From contig NZ_LT607755.1 of assembly GCF_900090275.1 (NCBI RefSeq), positions 5,208,001 through 5,272,000 of the forward strand: DNA of 64,000 nt, in the 5' to 3' direction. The notes under the pieces were generated by a model, which ran no database searches, was not told the origin of the DNA, and saw only the letters and a program-made list of their open reading frames with translations. The DNA comes from Micromonospora zamorensis. GTDB lineage: Bacteria; Actinomycetota; Actinomycetes; Mycobacteriales; Micromonosporaceae. The translations under genes were made by a program, and so were the position numbers. Of this stretch, positions 1 through 8,422 are shown in pieces. Within the stretch, counting starts at the first letter, position 1. Each line of letters starts with the position of its first letter.

Positions 1-826
1 CGTCGGCGAAGATCACCTGTACGGCGCCACCGGCGGCGTTGGCGACCACGTGGTTGTTGGTCAGCACGTACCCGTCGGCGCTGAGCACCACCCCGGAGCC
101 CTCACCGCTGTCGGTGGTGATCGAGACGACGCTGTCCTGCACGGAAGCGGCGATCTTCGGGAGGTCGGCGCTGTTGATGACCGGCGCCGCCGAGTAGGTG
201 CGGGTGATGCCGCCGCCGTCCCCGTCGAGGGCGAGGGCGAGGGCACCGCCGGCGACGCCCGAACCGAGCATCAGGGCGAACACCGCGACGCCCGCTCCGG
301 CGAACTTGGCGATCCGACTCGGCCGGGGGCCACTGCCGGGCGGCGCGACCTGCGGGCCCCACGGCGGGACCGGCTGGCCCGGCTGCTGCCCGAGGTGCTG
401 GCCGTGCTGGCCGAGGTGCTGGGTGTGCTGCTGGTGCTGCGGGTAGGCGCCCGGCTGGCCCCCGCCCGCCCAGCCGGACTGCTGGCCCGCGTACCAGGGT
501 GCGCCGGGGTGGTGGCCGGCGTTCGGCTGCGGGTAGCCGTGCTGGCCGGGCGCCGGGTAGCCGGAGACCGGGTACGGCGGCGCGGACGGGGTGGCCGCCG
601 GCGGCTCGTACCCGGTCAGCTGGGGGGTGGCCGGCTGAGCGGCGGGCGCGGCGGACGTGACGGCCGTGGCGTCCGTGTCGTCACCGGCGGTCGGGACGAC
701 CTGGACGGGGGTGGTCGGGGAGTCGGACTGCGCGCGCTCGTCACGCGGCAGCTCGGCGGTGGGGTGCGACGGCTCGGCGTCGGTGGGGGCCGGCCGGCGC
801 TGCGGGTCGGACTCGAACTCGGTCAT
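1..826 (-). CDS. HtrA-like membrane serine protease (3' end outside window)
   Basis: This is a trypsin-fold protease of the HtrA/DegP type that would degrade or refold damaged proteins outside the membrane. About 275 residues are visible. Residues 1-165 are low complexity, rich in Pro, Gln, Gly and Tyr, with a Gln-His stretch near residues 130-145. A single membrane segment lies at about 170-196. The protease domain starts near residue 225 and shows SGVVLSADGYVLTNNHVV, with the catalytic His near residue 260. The catalytic Asp and Ser and any PDZ domain lie beyond the window edge. The gene begins 62 bases after a histidine kinase gene on the same strand, an order like mycobacterial mprA-mprB-pepD, so it is probably a target or sensor component of that system. 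The ATG is preceded by a purine-rich GGGAGAAGGTAG ribosome binding site. Confidence 0.85.
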   Translation of the reverse strand, partial: MTEFESDPQRRPAPTDAEPSHPTAELPRDERAQSDSPTTPVQVVPTAGDDTDATAVTSAAPAAQPATPQLTGYEPPAATPSAPPYPVSGYPAPGQHGYPQPNAGHHPGAPWYAGQQSGWAGGGQPGAYPQHQQHTQHLGQHGQHLGQQPGQPVPPWGPQVAPPGSGPRPSRIAKFAGAGVAVFALMLGSGVAGGALALALDGDGGGITRTYSAAPVINSADLPKIAASVQDSVVSITTDSGEGSGVVLSADGYVLTNNHVVANAAGGAVQVIFAD

Positions 827-888
827 GGAACTACCTTCTCCCTCCGCACTGCGATCAACCTGGAACCGTCCTGGAAGTTGGCTGAAAG

Positions 889-2451
889 TCACTCGTCCGC
901 CGCGTCGATCTGTGCCAGCAGCGGGATCCGGACCCGGAAGGTGGCGCCACCACCGGGCGTCTCGGCCACCGAGACCGAGCCGTGGTGGGCGGCGACGAGC
1001 GCCGCCACGATGGCCAGGCCGAGCCCGGTGCCGGTGTTGCCGTCGGCTCGCCGCGTCCGTGCCGCGTCGGCCCGGTAGAACCGTTCGAAGACCCGTTCGG
1101 CCTGCTCCGGGGAGAGGCCGGGGCCGGTGTCGGCGACCTCCACCACGGCGAAACCGCCCGGTTCGCTGTGCAACCGCACGCGGATCTCGGCGTCCGGCGG
1201 GGTGTGGGTCAGCGCGTTGGTGACCAGGTTGCCGATCACCTGGCGCAGCCGCGCGTCGTCGGCGGACACGACGAGCGGGCCCGAGTCCGGCTCGATCTCC
1301 AGCTCGATCCGCCGATCCGGAGCCATGGCCCGGGCGGCGTGCACGGCGTCGGAGGCGAGCACCGGCAGCTCCACCGGGGTCAGCGACAGCGGCCGCTCCC
1401 GATCCAAGCGGGCCAGCAGCAGCAGGTCCTCCACCAGCAGCCCCATCCGGGCCGCCTCGTCCTCGATCCGGCGCAGCAGGCCGGCGGTCTGCTCCGGTGC
1501 CCGCGCCGCACCCTGCCGGTACAGCTCGGCGAAGCCGCGAATGGTGGTCAACGGGGTCCGCAGCTCGTGCGAGGCGTCCGCGACGAACTGCCGCATCCGC
1601 TCCTCGGAGCGCCGGGCCCGCGCCTCCGACGCCTGGGCGGAGGCGGCGGCGTCCCGGGCGGCGCTCTCGGCCCAGCGGGCCGACGTCTCCGAGGCGGCTC
1701 TGGCGGTGAACGCCGCCTCGATCTGGGTGAGCATCGCGTTCAGCGCGCGCGACAGCCGACCCAGTTCGGAGGTGGGATGCTCCTGGCCCTGCTCCGGGTC
1801 GGGCACCCGGCGGGTCAGATCACCGCCGGCGATGGCGGCGGCGGTGCGTTCGATCTCCACCAGCGGTTTGAGGCTGGTCCGGACGATCGCCGCGCCGACC
1901 GACGCCAACATGATCAGCACCGCGCCGCCGACCAGCAGGTCGATCCAGGCCAGCCGCTTGACGGCGGAGTCGACGTCGGTCAGGTGCTCGCCGATGGCCG
2001 CCATCTGGCCGTTGGGCAGCTCGGTGTAGAGCATCCGCCAGCGCACCGAACTGTCCCGGGCGTGGACGGTGCGCGGCTTGCCGTCCTGCTCCCGCTCCTG
2101 CGCCGCGAACCCGGCCGCGTCGTCCGGCCACGGCGGCAGATCGACCGTCTGGAAGCGGGACGTGTCGTACCGGAAGGCCTGCACCTTGCCTGTCGACGGG
2201 CTGGTCAGCACGATCACGTAATCGCTGGGCAGCGAGACGACGTTCGACGTGAGCGTGAGGGACTGGATGCGGCCCGCCGAGTCGCGCAGCTCCAGGTCGA
2301 TCTGGTCGACCAGGTAGTTGTGCAGGAAGTACGCGGTCGAGACGCTGATCACCACCAGGGCGCCGGAGACCAGCGCGAGCACCGAGGCCACCAGCTTCAC
2401 CCGCAGCGGGACGCTGCGGACCCGCCCTTTCGCCTGCTGGACCCGGTTCAC
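889..2451 (-). CDS. Sensor histidine kinase with HAMP domain (MprB-like)
   Basis: This is a class I sensor kinase of 520 residues. A membrane segment at about 20-40 and a second at about 172-192 enclose an extracytoplasmic sensor loop of roughly 130 residues. HAMP follows, then a HisKA domain with the phospho-acceptor in FVADASHELRTPLTTIRG. The ATPase domain carries the N box (GNLVTNALTHTPP), G1 (VADTGPGLS) and G2 (GTGLGLAIV). It starts with GTG, and that codon shares four bases (GTGA) with the stop of the upstream response regulator, so the two are translationally coupled. Synteny with a downstream HtrA protease suggests it senses envelope or misfolded-protein stress. Assignment as an MprB orthologue rests on order and architecture and is an inference. 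Confidence 0.93.
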   Translation of the reverse strand: MNRVQQAKGRVRSVPLRVKLVASVLALVSGALVVISVSTAYFLHNYLVDQIDLELRDSAGRIQSLTLTSNVVSLPSDYVIVLTSPSTGKVQAFRYDTSRFQTVDLPPWPDDAAGFAAQEREQDGKPRTVHARDSSVRWRMLYTELPNGQMAAIGEHLTDVDSAVKRLAWIDLLVGGAVLIMLASVGAAIVRTSLKPLVEIERTAAAIAGGDLTRRVPDPEQGQEHPTSELGRLSRALNAMLTQIEAAFTARAASETSARWAESAARDAAASAQASEARARRSEERMRQFVADASHELRTPLTTIRGFAELYRQGAARAPEQTAGLLRRIEDEAARMGLLVEDLLLLARLDRERPLSLTPVELPVLASDAVHAARAMAPDRRIELEIEPDSGPLVVSADDARLRQVIGNLVTNALTHTPPDAEIRVRLHSEPGGFAVVEVADTGPGLSPEQAERVFERFYRADAARTRRADGNTGTGLGLAIVAALVAAHHGSVSVAETPGGGATFRVRIPLLAQIDAADE

Positions 2452-3149
2452 GCCGCCGGCTTGCGCAACACGTACCCGACGCCACGAAGGGTGTGGATCA
2501 GCCGGGGCTGGGTGGTGTCGACCTTGCGTCGCAGGTAGGAGATGTAGGACTCGACGATGTTGTCGTCGCCACGGAAGTCGTAGTTCCAGACGTGGTCGAG
2601 GATCTGCGCCTTGGACAGCACCCGGTTGGCGTTGAGCATCAGGTAGCGCAGCAGCTTGAACTCCGTCGGCGAGAGCTGGACGCGCTGGCCGGCCCGGTGC
2701 ACCTCGTGGGTCTCCTCGTCCAACTCCAGGTCGGCGAAGGTGAGCCGGGACGGGGCCTGCTCGCCGGTCGTGGTGCGGCGCAGCACGGCGCGGATCCGGG
2801 CGGTCAACTCCTCCAGGCTGAACGGCTTCGTGACGTAGTCGTCGCCGCCCAGGGTCAACCCACGGATCTTGTCGTCGGTGGCGTCCCGGGCGGTCAGGAA
2901 GACCACAGGCGTACGCGTGCCGCCCTCGCGGAGCATCCGGATGACCTCGAAGCCGTCGAGATCCGGAAGCATCACGTCGAGCACCACCAGGTCGGGCCGG
3001 TGGTCCTTGGCGGCGTTGAGCGCCGCGCTCCCACTGGTCGCGGTGGCCACGTCGAAGCCCGCGAACCGCAGGCTCGCGGAGAGCAGTTCGAGGATGTTGG
3101 GGTCGTCCTCGACGACGAGGAGTCGCGCCTCGGTCTGGGTAGCGGGCAT
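2448..3149 (-). CDS. OmpR/PhoB-family response regulator (MprA-like)
   Basis: This 233-residue DNA-binding regulator has an N-terminal receiver domain (LLVVEDDPNILELL with the acidic pair; phospho-Asp in LVVLDVMLPDLDGFEV; Lys in YVTKPFSLEEL) and a C-terminal winged helix (LSPTEFKLLRYLMLN, ending in RLIHTLRGVGYVLRKP). The ATG at 3149 fits family length; the reading frame stays open upstream but that extension has no domain similarity. It overlaps the kinase gene by GTGA. It would receive phosphate from the adjacent kinase and activate stress genes, probably including its own operon. No binding site could be assigned. Confidence 0.93.
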   Translation of the reverse strand: MPATQTEARLLVVEDDPNILELLSASLRFAGFDVATATSGSAALNAAKDHRPDLVVLDVMLPDLDGFEVIRMLREGGTRTPVVFLTARDATDDKIRGLTLGGDDYVTKPFSLEELTARIRAVLRRTTTGEQAPSRLTFADLELDEETHEVHRAGQRVQLSPTEFKLLRYLMLNANRVLSKAQILDHVWNYDFRGDDNIVESYISYLRRKVDTTQPRLIHTLRGVGYVLRKPAA

Positions 3150-3235
3150 GGGCCCATCATCGATGACGTCACTGCGCCGGCGCTGGATGGTTCCTGGAAA
3201 ATGCCTGTGAGTCGTGGCCGGGCCCTTGACCCTGC

Positions 3236-3847
3236 TCAGCGCAGCAGGCGGCGCAGCCCGTCCAGGGCGCCGTCGAGCAGCCGGATCGCGGTGCTCAGCT
3301 GGGTTTCGCTGAACTGTCGGGCACGCACGAGCCGGCCCACCTCGGCGGTGAACGCGGCCAGCCGCTGGTCGAGTTCGTCGAGCAGCGCGGCCTGCGGCCC
3401 GGCGGTCGGCGTCGGCCGGGGCGGCGCCGCAGGGGCCTCCCACCGGTTACGCCGGGTCTGCCGGGTGGCCTCGCTCAGCTCCCGTTTGAGGTCGCGTACC
3501 GACCCGCGCACCTCGCTGCGGATCTCGCCGGCAAGGCTGGAGAGGTCGGCCACCGAGGCCGCGATGTCCGATTCCAGCTCGGTCAGCTCACCGGCCCGCT
3601 GGTGCAGCTCGGCACGGCCGGCGTCGGTGATGTCGTACGTCTTGCGGCCGCCGGCAGCGGTGTGGCTGACCAGTCCCTCGGCCTCCAGCCGTTGCAGGCG
3701 GGGATAGATGGTGCCGGCGCTGGGCGCGTAGAGCCCGAGGAACCGGTCCTCCAGAAGGCGGATCAGCTCGTACCCGTGCTTCGGGCCGTCGTCGAGGAGC
3801 TTGAGGAGGTAGAGCCGGAGCCGTCCGTGGCTGAACACGGCGGTCAC
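3236..3847 (-). CDS. PadR-family transcriptional regulator
   Basis: This 203-residue protein carries the PadR winged helix in residues 1-85 (LYLLKLLDDGPKHGYELIRL and AGTIYPRLQRLEAEGLV are typical), followed by a longer helical C-terminus (about 85-203) likely used for dimerisation. PadR proteins are usually repressors that bind inverted repeats in their own promoter. The GTG start overlaps the stop of the upstream DUF4097 gene by GTGA, so both are made from one transcript. A 14-base inverted repeat at 4723-4736 upstream of that transcript is the obvious operator candidate. The inducer is unknown. Confidence 0.9.
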   Translation of the reverse strand: MTAVFSHGRLRLYLLKLLDDGPKHGYELIRLLEDRFLGLYAPSAGTIYPRLQRLEAEGLVSHTAAGGRKTYDITDAGRAELHQRAGELTELESDIAASVADLSSLAGEIRSEVRGSVRDLKRELSEATRQTRRNRWEAPAAPPRPTPTAGPQAALLDELDQRLAAFTAEVGRLVRARQFSETQLSTAIRLLDGALDGLRRLLR

Positions 3848-4668
3848 GGCAGCTCCTCGGAATCGTTGTCGACCGCTCGGGCGAGCAGGGCGATGCTGCC
3901 CGAGGTCGCGGAAGCCCAGAGCTTACCTTCGCCGGCACCGAGCACTCCCTCGCTGCTGCGCAGTGGGAACGTCGAGGTGCGGACCTGCGGAAAGCCGCTG
4001 GTGATCCGGCCGGAGGCGGTGTGCATCTGGACGGCGAGGTCGCTGTCCTCGCGGACCCGGACGGTGATGCTGCCCGAGATGGTGGTCAACCGGATCTCGC
4101 TGCGTCGGGGGTTGTCTAGGTCGCAGGTGATCGCCCCGGAGACGGTCTGCGCACGCACCCGCTCGGCGGCGCTGTCGGCGAGGATCACCTCCCCGGAGAC
4201 CGTCTCCAGAGTGAGGTCGCCCCGGACGCCGAGCGCCTCCACCGGCCCGGAGGTGATCGTCGCGGAGGTGTTGCCGCGCAGGCCCATCAGGGTGATCTGA
4301 CCGGCGGTGACGTGCACCGCGGTCTGCCGGCGCAGACCGGAGACGACCACCGAGCCCGCGACCAGCCCCAGGTCGGCCAGGACGTCGGCGGGCACAGCGA
4401 GCGAGACGTCCACCCGGGGGTAGCGGTGGATCATCCGGAACCAGCGCAGGACGTCGGTCCAGCCGTGGCCGCGCTCCTGACGGACGGTGAGCCGGCCGTC
4501 GGAGTGGTCGATCAGGACCGGCCGGCGACCGACCTGGGTGACGTCGATCCGGGTCGGGCCGTCGGTGGCGACCACGTTGAGCCGGCCGCTCACCAGGCGG
4601 ACGTCCAGCCGGGTGACCGGGCCGTCCACGGTGAGCCGCTGCGGGCTCTCGACCGTCCATCCGGCCAT
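3844..4668 (-). CDS. DUF4097 family beta-strand repeat protein
   Basis: This 274-residue protein is made of repeating short beta strands of the DUF4097/DUF4098 type, with recurring motifs such as GSVVVSGL, ATITSGPVEALG, TVSGEVILADS, TTISGSITVRV and TASGRITSG. These build a right-handed beta-helix-like fold. No signal peptide or membrane segment is evident, so it may be cytoplasmic. Family members commonly sit beside PadR or anti-sigma genes in actinomycetes; the biochemical role is unknown. I chose the ATG at 4668 because GGGGAGGAAACCC lies just ahead of it; the frame is open farther upstream but would run through the putative operator. It overlaps the PadR gene by four bases. Confidence 0.85.
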   Translation of the reverse strand: MAGWTVESPQRLTVDGPVTRLDVRLVSGRLNVVATDGPTRIDVTQVGRRPVLIDHSDGRLTVRQERGHGWTDVLRWFRMIHRYPRVDVSLAVPADVLADLGLVAGSVVVSGLRRQTAVHVTAGQITLMGLRGNTSATITSGPVEALGVRGDLTLETVSGEVILADSAAERVRAQTVSGAITCDLDNPRRSEIRLTTISGSITVRVREDSDLAVQMHTASGRITSGFPQVRTSTFPLRSSEGVLGAGEGKLWASATSGSIALLARAVDNDSEELP

Positions 4669-4722
4669 GGGTTTCCTCCCCTCGACGACGCGCGGACACG
4701 CGCCTGACAGGGAGGACAGTAA

Positions 4723-4736
4723 CGCGATACATCGCG
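4723..4736. promoter_or_regulatory. Inverted repeat, likely PadR operator
   Basis: CGCGAT-AC-ATCGCG is a perfect 6+2+6 inverted repeat located 55 bases upstream of the DUF4097-PadR start codon. On the minus strand it also reads as two direct TATCGCG units. PadR-type regulators autoregulate through such repeats; the assignment here is from position only. Confidence 0.5.
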
Positions 4737-4777
4737 ATAGCACAAGACAGGTCGCGTGTTGGTCGCTCTTGCGCCGG

Positions 4778-4802
4778 GCGGGGTCGACGACCGCGACCCC
4801 GC
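4778..4802 (-). terminator. Hairpin terminator after the acyltransferase gene
   Basis: GCGGGGTCG and CGACCCCGC form a perfect 9-base stem with a 7-base loop, starting seven bases past the acyltransferase stop codon at 4809. There is no T-tract, as usual in high-GC actinomycetes. Confidence 0.55.
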
Positions 4803-4808
4803 TTCCCC

Positions 4809-5747
4809 TCAGGCCGCCAGGTCCAGCTCCCGGCCGGATGTCGGCACCGGCACGGAGACCGCCGGGGTCACCGTGGGCAGCACCGGACGCAGGCGGGTCC
4901 GCGCCACGCCGCCTGCCGGCAGCAGGTGTACGGCCGACTCGGCCGCCCGGGCCAGCAACCGCCGGTCGGCAGCACGGGCCGGGTGCAGCGCGGCGGCGAT
5001 CGTCACCGACACCACGATGTCCCGCGCCGCGACCACCCGGGCCACCGAGCGCAGCAGGGTGTCCGCACCGAGGAAGGCCGTTGCCGTGGTGGTGGAGCCG
5101 ATGGCCTCGCAGCGGTAGGCGAGCCGCAGCGGCACCACCGGGCTGCCCGCGTCGATGGCCGCCTGGAACATCGCCGGCCGGAAACCGCCGCCCGGGCGGC
5201 AGTCGGCAACGCCGTCACCAGCGCACCAGGTCGTACCCTCCGGAAAGACCGCCACCGACCGGCCGGCGCGCAGCGTCTCGGCGACCCGCCCGACGCTCGT
5301 CGGCAGTGCCCGCGGCCGGGCCCGGTCCACGAAGACCGTGCCCGCCGCCGCGGCCAGCAGGCCGACCAGCGGCCAGGAGCGGATCTCCCGCTTCGCGACC
5401 ATCCGGGTGGGCGCGACCGCCAGCACCGCGAGGATGTCCAGCCAGGAGACGTGGTTGGCGACCAGCAGCGCCCGCCGCCGGGGCAACCGACCCCGGATCA
5501 CCAGCCGGACGCCGAACGCCCGCGTGGTCGCCCGGGCCCAGCCGCGTACCGCCGCCTGCCGCTCCCGGGTCGGAAGCACGGGCAGCAGCAGCACCAGGCC
5601 GACCCCGGCGACCAGCATTCCGGTCGCGGCGACCAACCGCAGCACCCGGCGGGCCACCGGCACCGTGGGCACCTCGCCGGCCGCCGGCAGGCAGTCGTCG
5701 TCACAGCCCGAGGAGGGCCGCCACAGATCGTGCGCCCCGGTTGTCAC
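4809..5747 (-). CDS. olsA: 1-acyl-glycerol-phosphate-type acyltransferase (OlsA/PlsC family)
   Basis: This is a membrane-associated acyltransferase of 312 residues. A hydrophobic segment lies at about 30-55. The acyl-acceptor motifs are clear: NHVSWLD near residues 97-103 (catalytic His and Asp), and FPEGTTW near 167-173 that binds the phosphate or head group. The GTG start overlaps the stop of an upstream acetyltransferase-fold gene by GTGA. The pair matches the OlsB-OlsA arrangement, in which OlsB makes lyso-ornithine lipid and OlsA adds the second acyl chain. A general lysophosphatidate acyltransferase role is the alternative. Ornithine-lipid function is inferred from the pair rather than from a specific residue. 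Confidence 0.8.
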   Translation of the reverse strand: MTTGAHDLWRPSSGCDDDCLPAAGEVPTVPVARRVLRLVAATGMLVAGVGLVLLLPVLPTRERQAAVRGWARATTRAFGVRLVIRGRLPRRRALLVANHVSWLDILAVLAVAPTRMVAKREIRSWPLVGLLAAAAGTVFVDRARPRALPTSVGRVAETLRAGRSVAVFPEGTTWCAGDGVADCRPGGGFRPAMFQAAIDAGSPVVPLRLAYRCEAIGSTTTATAFLGADTLLRSVARVVAARDIVVSVTIAAALHPARAADRRLLARAAESAVHLLPAGGVARTRLRPVLPTVTPAVSVPVPTSGRELDLAA

Positions 5748-6538
5748 CGCTGCTCCCCGCCCAGGAAGTGGCGCAGGTAGCGCGGGTTCATCCGGTCCAG
5801 GGAGAAGAGCACGTAGAAGTCCGCGCACCCGAAGTCGGGGTCGTACGCCGGCTCGCCGCAGATCCACGCGCCGAGCCGGAGGTAGCCCCGCAGCAGCGGT
5901 GGCACCACGACGCGCCCCGCCGGTCCGACAGCGGCCACCGGCGCGGCGGCGGCCGAGCCGGGAGCCGTGGCCGACTCGGCGAACCAGGGTCGCCGTGGGC
6001 GGATCCGCAGCGGCGGCGGCGACAGGTGCCGGGCCTGGGCCTGGCTCCACACCTCGGCGACCGTCCGCCCACCGTCGGCCACCGGCACCGAGGCGCAGCC
6101 ACCGAGCCAGCGGGAGCCACGCAGGTGCAGGTACCGGGTGATGCCGGCCCACATCAGATTGATCACCGCGCCCGAGCGGTGGTCCGGGTGCACGCACGAC
6201 CGACCCGCCTCGACGAGGTCGTCGCGGAGCGGGTCGAGCGCGGAGAGGTCGAACTCCTCCTCGGCGTACCGCTGGTCGGTGCGTCCGGGCGGTAGCAGCC
6301 GGTAGGTGCCGACCACCTCGCCGGTGCTGTCCTCGCGGACGATCAGGTGGTCGCAGTACGCGTCGAAGGGGTCCACGTCCAATCCGGCCTCGCCGGGAAG
6401 GAGGGTGGCGCCGAGCTCGGTGGCGAACACCTCGTGGCGCAGGCGTTGCGCGGCCGCGACCTGGGTGGGGTCGTCGGCGATCAGCAGGGTGTATCCGCTG
6501 GTCTTCAGGGATGTGCCAGCGGCATGCAGAACGGCCAT
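5744..6538 (-). CDS. olsB: GNAT-fold ornithine acyltransferase candidate (OlsB-like)
   Basis: This protein of about 264 residues has the acetyltransferase-like fold shared by OlsB and autoinducer synthases. Visible features are QRLRHEVFATELGA near residue 30, VDPFDAYCDHLIV, VGTYRLL, and EAGRSCVHPDHRSG, followed by a C-terminal half with FYVLFSLDRMNPRYLRHFL. OlsB transfers a 3-hydroxyacyl group from acyl carrier protein to ornithine. A loop rich in Ala and Pro (about residues 165-195) looks like an insertion. The stop overlaps the olsA-like gene by GTGA. The start is uncertain: ATG 6538 has a weak ribosome site, and an in-frame GTG lies about 13 codons upstream. Specificity is inferred from the coupling to the PlsC-type gene. 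Confidence 0.72.
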   Translation of the reverse strand: MAVLHAAGTSLKTSGYTLLIADDPTQVAAAQRLRHEVFATELGATLLPGEAGLDVDPFDAYCDHLIVREDSTGEVVGTYRLLPPGRTDQRYAEEEFDLSALDPLRDDLVEAGRSCVHPDHRSGAVINLMWAGITRYLHLRGSRWLGGCASVPVADGGRTVAEVWSQAQARHLSPPPLRIRPRRPWFAESATAPGSAAAAPVAAVGPAGRVVVPPLLRGYLRLGAWICGEPAYDPDFGCADFYVLFSLDRMNPRYLRHFLGGEQR

Positions 6539-6696
6539 GGGATCTGTGTAGGTGCCCGGGTTGCCATCCACGGGGACCACCGGTGTCGATCGGGTGAACG
6601 CCGGCCGGCGAGACCGCTCGCGGCACCCCGCGAAGACCGTGCGAGGCTGCCCGGGCAGGCCGGCGAAGGCGCCGGCACGCCCACCGGAGGTCGACG

Positions 6697-7344
6697 ATGC
6701 GCATCGAGTCCCGCTACAACGGGCCCCCCGGTTCCGGCAACGGCGGCTGGAGCGCGGGAGTGTTCGCCACCGAGGCCGGCGGCAGCGAACCGGTCGAGGT
6801 GACGCTGCGCCGGCCACCACCGCTGGAGACCGAGTTGACGCTGGTCGACGGTGCGGTCCGTGACCCGTCCGGCGAGTTGGTGGCCGAGGTGCGCCCGGCC
6901 GGGGTCGTCGATGCCGTCGTACCGCCGGTGGACCTAGCGACGGCGGTGGCTGCGGCGGCCCACTTCCCCGGCCTGGTCGAGCATCCGTTCCCCGGCTGTT
7001 ACGTCTGTGGGCCGCAGCGGGCGGACGGGTTGCGGATCTTTCCTGGCCGGCTGCCCGATGGGCGGACCGCGGCGCCGTTCCGGGCACCCGAGCAGGTCAG
7101 CGAGGCCACGGTCTGGGCGGCGCTGGACTGCCCCGGCGGTTGGGCGGTGCTCGCGCCCGGTCGCCCGTACCTGTTGGGCCGGATCGCCGCCGTGGTCACG
7201 GCGCTACCCGGGCCGGGCGACGAGTGCGTGGTGACCGGGGCGTTGCTGCGCGTCGATGGGCGCAAGGCGCTCGTGCACACCAGTCTGTACGGCCCGGACG
7301 GGTCGTTGCTCGGCGCGGCACGGGCAACCTGGATCGCCCGCTGA
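6697..7344 (+). CDS. Uncharacterised hotdog/thioesterase-like protein
   Basis: This is a soluble 215-residue protein that I do not recognise with certainty. A Cys-containing motif, FPGCYVCGPQRADGLRIFPG, occurs near residues 100-120 and is followed by a strand-rich C-terminal half (EATVWAALDCPGGWAVL, VVTGALLRVDGRKALVHTSLYG, RATWIA) that resembles hotdog-fold thioesterases. It is transcribed divergently from the OlsB-like gene. GGAGGTCGACG precedes the ATG. No membrane segment or signal peptide is present. A role in acyl-CoA handling is only a guess. Confidence 0.65.
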   Translation: MRIESRYNGPPGSGNGGWSAGVFATEAGGSEPVEVTLRRPPPLETELTLVDGAVRDPSGELVAEVRPAGVVDAVVPPVDLATAVAAAAHFPGLVEHPFPGCYVCGPQRADGLRIFPGRLPDGRTAAPFRAPEQVSEATVWAALDCPGGWAVLAPGRPYLLGRIAAVVTALPGPGDECVVTGALLRVDGRKALVHTSLYGPDGSLLGAARATWIAR

Positions 7345-7486
7345 ACCCGGGCCGTAGTCCGCAGGGATGAGTCGCCTCCACCCCGCGACGGAGGCAAACG
7401 TACCGACCGCGCCTGATTGACCTTGTTGCCACGGGCCGTCACGCTGTGCCACGGCGTACCTCGACGCCACACACGGGAGGAGAACG

Positions 7487-8422
7487 ATGACTGACGGGCA
7501 GAGAAGCCCCACTAGCGACGGTCAGATCGTGGTGTCCGGTCTGACGAAGCAGTACAAGAACGTCCGGGCGGTGAACAACCTGTCCTTCACCGTGGCGCCG
7601 GGGCGGGTGACCGGCTTCCTCGGCCCGAACGGCGCAGGCAAGACCACCACGCTGCGCATGCTGCTGAATCTGGTCACCCCCACCGCCGGCACGGCCACCA
7701 TCAGCGGCCACCGGTACGCCGACCTCGCCGACCCGCTGCGGCACGTCGGCGCGGTGCTGGAGGCCTCCAGCGCGCACAAGGGCCGTACCGGCATCAACCA
7801 CCTGCGGGTGATCTGCGCGGCGGCCGGGCTGCCGAAGCAGCGGGCCGACGAGGCGTTGGCCCTGGTCGGGCTGACCCCGGCGGCGAAGCGCAAGTTCAAG
7901 GGTTACTCGCTGGGCATGAAGCAGCGGCTCGGCATCGCCGCCGCGATGCTCGGTGACCCCCGCGTGCTGATCCTCGACGAGCCGGCCAACGGACTGGACC
8001 CGGAGGGCATCCGGTGGATGCGTGGATTCCTCAAGAACCTCGCCCACGAGGGCCGTACAGTGCTGGTCTCCAGCCACCTGCTGTCGGAGATGCAGCTCCT
8101 CGCCGACGACGTGGTGATCATCGCCGCCGGTCAGCTCGTCCGGCAGGGGCCGGTCGACCAGGTCCTCGGGTCGATGGCGCAGGGCGCCCTGGTCCGGGTC
8201 CGCACTCCGCAGGCCGAGGCGCTGACCGCCGCGCTGAAGGCGCAGTCGGCCACCGTCGACACCGACGAGCACGGCACCCTGCTGGTCGCCGGGGTCGACG
8301 CACCCACTGTCGGCCGGGCCGCCCTGGCCGCCGGGGTGGAACTGCACGAACTGTCCACCGAACGGCCCGACCTGGAACGGGTCTTCCTGGAGCTGACGGC
8401 CGGAAAGGCGGGCATCCGATGA
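7487..8422 (+). CDS. ABC transporter ATP-binding protein
   Basis: This 311-residue ATPase drives an export-type ABC transporter. It shows Walker A (GPNGAGKTT), the signature (YSLGMKQR), Walker B (VLILDEP) with the following GLDPEG, and the H-loop in VLVSSHLLSEM. The C-terminal 80 residues are the accessory region common in bacitracin/daunorubicin-type exporters. GGGAGGAGAACG precedes the ATG. Its stop overlaps the permease start by ATGA. The substrate is unknown; relatives export peptides, lantibiotics or drugs. Confidence 0.93.
   Translation: MTDGQRSPTSDGQIVVSGLTKQYKNVRAVNNLSFTVAPGRVTGFLGPNGAGKTTTLRMLLNLVTPTAGTATISGHRYADLADPLRHVGAVLEASSAHKGRTGINHLRVICAAAGLPKQRADEALALVGLTPAAKRKFKGYSLGMKQRLGIAAAMLGDPRVLILDEPANGLDPEGIRWMRGFLKNLAHEGRTVLVSSHLLSEMQLLADDVVIIAAGQLVRQGPVDQVLGSMAQGALVRVRTPQAEALTAALKAQSATVDTDEHGTLLVAGVDAPTVGRAALAAGVELHELSTERPDLERVFLELTAGKAGIR

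Noticed and set aside
982..2538. 518-codon ORF opposite the histidine kinase
   Set aside because: It is a high-GC antisense shadow; the protein is a low-complexity mix of Arg, Gly and His, while the opposite strand encodes a clear kinase.
4487..6295. 602-codon plus-strand ORF opposite the acyltransferase pair
   Set aside because: Proline- and arginine-rich antisense translation of two well-supported genes.
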